Below are positions 63,837-64,000 of a stretch of 64,000 nt of DNA, in pieces. Source of the DNA: Bradyrhizobium sp. 139 (GTDB lineage Bacteria > Pseudomonadota > Alphaproteobacteria > Rhizobiales > Xanthobacteraceae). How positions within the stretch are numbered: position 1 is the stretch's first letter; every line of letters begins with the position of its first letter. The stretch is taken from NCBI RefSeq assembly GCF_023074175.1, contig NZ_JADPKS010000158.1, forward strand, positions 34,902 through 98,901, in the 5' to 3' direction. The notes beneath the pieces were generated by a model, which was not told the origin of the DNA, made no database searches, and worked only from the letters and a program-made list of their open reading frames with translations. Position numbers and translations under genes: made by a program.

Positions 63837-63916
63837 AGCCCGGATGGAGCGAAGCGCAATCCGGGACTATGCCCAACGGCAAGACACCCCGGATTTCGCT
63901 TCGCTCCATCCGGGCT
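63837..63916. repeat. Palindromic repeat after purL
   Basis: Perfect twenty-base inverted ends: AGCCCGGATGGAGCGAAGCG at the left and its complement at the right, with AATCCGGG and CCCCGGATT further in. It forms a long hairpin 26 bases past the purL stop and could serve as its terminator. It is another of the Bradyrhizobium-type intergenic palindromes. The remaining 84 bases of the window show nothing recognisable. Confidence 0.9.
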
Positions 63917-64000
63917 TCTGTAACGGGCCTTGGTTAGTCAATCCCTTTTTGCGTCATCCGCTTGCCGGGAACCTGCTTCTGTACGGGATCAACGCGATGG

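Overview
The window looks like chromosome from an alphaproteobacterium of the Bradyrhizobium group. It is GC-rich, so nearly every real gene carries long antisense shadow frames. It has an alphaproteobacterial GAAC-N7-GAAC SOS box in front of recA, a DUF1476 (ATP synthase zeta) gene, split purS/purQ/purL, a hicB-hicA pair, and several families of short palindromic intergenic repeats typical of these genomes. This is inference from gene content; no database search was run. I saw no rRNA, tRNA, CRISPR array, prophage or insertion sequence.

Layout. 0.2-3.3 kb: small secreted proteins around a class I fumarase. 3.3-7.1 kb: two membrane proteins (one YciB/septation-like), a small membrane protein, a carotenoid oxygenase and a TetR regulator, tied together by four copies of a 19-bp palindrome in two promoter regions of almost identical design. 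7.1-14.5 kb: SET-domain protein, MmyB-type regulator with divergent membrane genes, DsbA/FrnE-like protein, hicBA toxin-antitoxin, GNAT acetyltransferase, two half-size YeeE/YedE transporters and small exported proteins. 14.4-20.6 kb: a PQQ dehydrogenase, PilZ, HdeA-like, thioesterase and many small genes, ending in a 1.5-kb stretch with little coding evidence.

20.6-36.5 kb: recA, three tandem DUF1835-like paralogues (the third frameshifted), gcvTHP behind a tandem glycine riboswitch, alaS, icd, and a TrmJ-type RNA methyltransferase fused to a DUF559 endonuclease-like domain. 36.5-42.4 kb: an overlapping mddA - quinone oxidoreductase - thioesterase-like operon, divergent from a SARP/BTAD regulator fused to an alpha/beta-hydrolase, then a TetR/osmC pair. 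42.4-48.5 kb: acyl-CoA dehydrogenase, two-domain rhodanese and a complete cyanate operon (substrate-binding protein, permease, ATPase, cyanase), with a palindromic repeat inserted between its first two genes.

48.5-64 kb: purine genes purC, purS, purQ and purL, interrupted by a coiled-coil protein, an opposing CorA, a Bug/TctC binding protein overlapping purQ, a TPR protein, a fused TRAP transporter with its LysR regulator, a SAF-domain oxidoreductase, a DMT exporter and a thioesterase.

The most interesting items are the paired-operator TetR regulon, the SARP-hydrolase fusion facing the methanethiol methyltransferase operon, the DUF1835 triplet, the TrmJ-DUF559 fusion, and the repeat-derived hairpin that encloses the ribosome-binding site of the cyanate permease gene.
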